A model generated the notes under the pieces. The model was not told the origin of the DNA. It saw nothing but the letters and a program-made list of their open reading frames with translations, and ran no database searches. Positions 62,147 to 64,000 of a DNA stretch of 64,000 nucleotides are shown piece by piece. The DNA comes from Klenkia brasiliensis (lineage in GTDB: Bacteria > Actinomycetota > Actinomycetes > Mycobacteriales > Geodermatophilaceae): NCBI RefSeq assembly GCF_900100695.1, contig NZ_FNCF01000005.1, positions 62,001 through 126,000 of the forward strand. Direction: 5' to 3'. The first letter of the stretch is position 1. The number at the start of each line of letters is the position of its first letter. The position numbers and the translations under genes are program-made.

Positions 62147-62842
62147 GTGCCCGACGACAGCACGCAGCAGACCCCGGAGCAGCAGACCGCCGGCCCGCAG
62201 GTCGTGGAGACCCCCGAGCCCCGCGCCGACGGCAGCCGCACCGAGCAGGCCGAGACGCGCGCCCAGCGCGACGCCCGCTTCGAGCGCGACGCCCTGCCCT
62301 TCCTGGACCAGCTGTACCCGGCGGCGCTGCGCATGACCCGGAACCCGGCCGACGCCGAGGACCTGGTGCAGGAGACGTTCGTGAAGGCCTACTCGGCCTT
62401 CCACCAGTTCGCCGAGGGCACCAACCTCAAGGCCTGGCTGTACCGGATCCTGACCAACACCTATATCAACAACTACCGCAAGAAGCAGCGGCAGCCGCAG
62501 CAGTACCCGACCGACCAGGTGCAGGACTGGCAGCTGTTCGCCGCCGAGGAGCACAGCTCCAGCGGTCTGCGGTCGGCGGAGATGGAGGCCCTGGACCACC
62601 TCCCCGACACCGACATCAAGGAAGCGCTGCAGCAGCTGCCGGAGGACTTCCGGCTGGCGGTGTACCTCGCCGACGTCGAGGGCTTCGCCTACAAGGAGAT
62701 CGCCGAGATCATGGGTACGCCCATCGGCACGGTGATGTCCCGGCTGCACCGCGGTCGGCGCGGGCTGCAGAAGCTGCTCGCCGACTACGCCCGGGAGCGC
62801 GGGTTCGCCCGTGCCGGGGCCGGAGAGGAGGGGACGTCGTGA
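62147..62842 (+). CDS. sigR: RNA polymerase sigma factor SigR/SigH (group 4)
   Basis: 231 residues from GTG 62147, with GAGAGGA six bases upstream. Region 2 ([20 protein letters not shown], then [20 protein letters not shown]) and region 4 ([38 protein letters not shown]) are complete. This is the thiol-oxidative-stress sigma factor of actinobacteria. Its anti-sigma partner follows with overlapping GTGA. An in-frame GTG at 62108 would give a 13-residue-longer form, comparable to the long isoform known for S. coelicolor SigR. No clear GGAAT/GTT autoregulated promoter was found. Confidence 0.94.
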   Translation: MPDDSTQQTPEQQTAGPQVVETPEPRADGSRTEQAETRAQRDARFERDALPFLDQLYPAALRMTRNPADAEDLVQETFVKAYSAFHQFAEGTNLKAWLYRILTNTYINNYRKKQRQPQQYPTDQVQDWQLFAAEEHSSSGLRSAEMEALDHLPDTDIKEALQQLPEDFRLAVYLADVEGFAYKEIAEIMGTPIGTVMSRLHRGRRGLQKLLADYARERGFARAGAGEEGTS

Positions 62843-63165
62843 CCGACGCACCCAGCGAGCGCAGCGACGTGCAGATCAGCAGCTGCGACGACGTGCTCAG
62901 CCACGTGTTCGAGTTCCTGGACCACGAGACCGGCGACGAGCGCCGCGCGGTGATCGCTGAGCACCTCGACGAGTGCGCTCCGTGCCTGCGCGAGTTCGGC
63001 ATCGAGCAGGAGTTCAAGGCGCTGGTCCGGCGCCGCTGCGGCGGTGACCCCACGCCGATGGGTCTCAAGGACCGGATCAAGCTGCAGCTGACCCAGGTGT
63101 CGTTCGAGGAGGACGGCACGACCGTCTCGGTCGAGCGGGTGACCGTGGAGCGCACCGCCGACTGA
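62839..63165 (+). CDS. rshA: Mycothiol-system anti-sigma factor RshA/RsrA
   Basis: 108 residues, GTG overlapping the sigR stop. The zinc-binding anti-sigma signature HxxxCxxC is present as His42, Cys46, Cys49, with Cys16 as the likely fourth ligand. Oxidation of these cysteines releases zinc and frees SigR. The C-terminal 60 residues are variable in the family. The tight coupling keeps sigma and anti-sigma levels matched. Confidence 0.94.
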   Translation: MTDAPSERSDVQISSCDDVLSHVFEFLDHETGDERRAVIAEHLDECAPCLREFGIEQEFKALVRRRCGGDPTPMGLKDRIKLQLTQVSFEEDGTTVSVERVTVERTAD

Positions 63166-63177
63166 CCGGCGGGCTAC

Positions 63178-63203
63178 GGCGCGGGCCCGGCAGGGCCCGC
63201 GCC
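63178..63203. terminator. Terminator between rshA and bL37 gene
   Basis: An 11-bp perfect stem (63178-63188 with 63193-63203) with loop GGCA stands 12 bases after the rshA stop and seven from the bL37 stop. Probably works in both directions; no T run. Confidence 0.6.
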
Positions 63204-63210
63204 GCGCGGC

Positions 63211-63285
63211 TCAGGCGTTGGGCCGCTTGCCGTGGTTGGCGCCGTTCTTCTTGCGGGCGCGCCGCTTGCGTCCACGCTTGGACAT
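63211..63285 (-). CDS. Ribosomal protein bL37, 24 aa
   Basis: A 24-codon gene with a good AGGAGGG site five bases before the ATG. The product starts MSKRGRKRRARKKN and ends NHGKRPNA, almost the same as the tiny Arg/Lys-rich protein seen in mycobacterial 50S structures as bL37, near 23S rRNA. Often missed because of its size. The conserved ends make the call firm. Confidence 0.88.
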   Translation of the reverse strand: MSKRGRKRRARKKNGANHGKRPNA

Positions 63286-63450
63286 CGCTGCCCTCCTCTC
63301 CTCGTGCCGGGTCCGAGCTCCTCGGGCCCCGGCCGTCCAGGGTCTCACGACCGGGCAGCGGCCTGCCCGCCGCGCCGCGGCGGGCACGGTGCGCCCGGTC
63401 GTGGCAGGGTCGACAGGACGGCGCGGGGGGCGCGCCGGGACGGGGGAGAC

Positions 63451-64000
63451 GTGGCCGACACGGGCGGGACCGGCATCGGCAGCGTGCTGGTCGCCGGGCG
63501 CGGACCGGTGGCCTGCGGCGTCATCCGCGCCGCCGGGGCGCTGGGCGTGAAGACCGTGGCCGTGCACTCCTCCAGCGAGGCCGGGGCCCGGCACGTCCGG
63601 CTCGCCGACGAGGCGGTGCTGCTGGGCCCGTCGCCGGCCGCGGAGTCCTACCTGTCGGTCCCGCGGCTGGTGGAGGCGGCCCGCCGCAGCGGCGTGGACG
63701 CGGTGCTCGCCGTCCCCCCGGCGCTGGCCGGCAACGCCGAGCTGGCCGCGACGGTGGTCAAGGTCGGGCTCACCTGGGTGGGTCCGCCGGCGGCCGTGCT
63801 GGAGCGGCTCGGCGGCGACGGCGTGGAGCCGGCGAGCGCGCAGGGCTTCCTGGCCGTGGTCACCCCCGGTGGCCTGCGGCACGTGACGCCGGTGCGGCGC
63901 GACCGCGACGCCGGCACCGCCCGGGTCTCCTGGACCCCGCCCGGCTGGCCCGGCGACGGCGGACCGGTGCTGCCGCGGGCGGCGCAGCGGCTCCCCGACC
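63451..64000 (+). CDS. Degenerate biotin-carboxylase N-domain-like protein, 3' end outside window
   Basis: An open frame from GTG 63451, preceded by GGGGGAG, runs to the window edge (183 codons). Residues 11-125 align by eye with the N-terminal domain of biotin carboxylases: SVLVAGRGPVACGVIRAAGA, TVAVHSSSEAGARHVRLADE and SAESYL-like AAESYLSVPRLVEAA. The conserved HPGYGFLSEN block is replaced by AVPPALAGN. After residue 130 the sequence does not turn into an ATP-grasp domain but into a Gly/Pro/Arg-rich segment. Possibly a carboxylase relic or regulator; biotin-dependent catalysis looks unlikely from what is visible. Confidence 0.65.
   Translation, partial: MADTGGTGIGSVLVAGRGPVACGVIRAAGALGVKTVAVHSSSEAGARHVRLADEAVLLGPSPAAESYLSVPRLVEAARRSGVDAVLAVPPALAGNAELAATVVKVGLTWVGPPAAVLERLGGDGVEPASAQGFLAVVTPGGLRHVTPVRRDRDAGTARVSWTPPGWPGDGGPVLPRAAQRLPD

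Overview
The window is dense, very GC-rich actinobacterial chromosome: GTG starts are frequent, GTGA/ATGA start-stop overlaps are common, and there are mycothiol-linked redox genes (mycoredoxin, SigR/RshA), WhiB7, AdnAB and UPF0182. Gene order and protein flavour suggest a Geodermatophilaceae-like organism (Blastococcus, Geodermatophilus or Modestobacter type). That placement is inference; no rRNA is present. No insertion sequence, phage gene or CRISPR array was seen, and no gene-free stretch exceeds about 250 bases.

Region 1 (1-34.5 kb) follows, from memory, the M. tuberculosis Rv3207c-Rv3193c neighbourhood: DUF3152 metzincin-like protein, moeZ, alkyltransferase-like protein, adnA-adnB, nudC, mycoredoxin, uvrD2, whiB7, ABC1 kinase, a ThiF/TOMM-like protein, metallopeptidases, PDZ-Lon protease and UPF0182. 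Inserted into this backbone are a beta-propeller protein, a single-pass protein with a Gln/Gly/Pro-rich N-terminus, and a block with an alpha/beta hydrolase, an M20 dipeptidase, a Ser/Thr kinase, a DUF2510 protein and a two-subunit M16 peptidase. whiB7 has a long leader with an AT-rich promoter, a 91-codon upstream ORF and a strong attenuator-like hairpin. Two identical initiator tRNA genes follow at 34.6-34.9 kb.

Region 2 (34.9-46.8 kb) is a catabolic island: a minus-strand operon for an FAD monooxygenase, hydroxyquinol 1,2-dioxygenase and maleylacetate reductase (resorcinol/hydroxyquinol to 3-oxoadipate), divergent from a five-gene LivJGFHM-type ABC importer. An IclR regulator lies at 46.0-46.8 kb. 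Near-identical TTCG-N5-CGAA motifs sit in front of both divergent operons and the IclR gene, suggesting one regulon. DsbA-like, NhaA and VOC genes lie between.

Region 3 (46.8-51.8 kb) carries transsulfuration (cbs-cgs) and a cassette of two aldo/keto reductases plus an XdhC-like protein.

Region 4 (51.9-64 kb) resembles the conserved actinobacterial hisN/rsgA/aroA/SRAP/sigR-rshA block, with a GGDEF/EAL protein, a succinate-semialdehyde dehydrogenase, a spermidine-synthase-like membrane protein, a YbaK deacylase, the 24-aa ribosomal protein bL37 and, at the right edge, a truncated degenerate biotin-carboxylase-like ORF.
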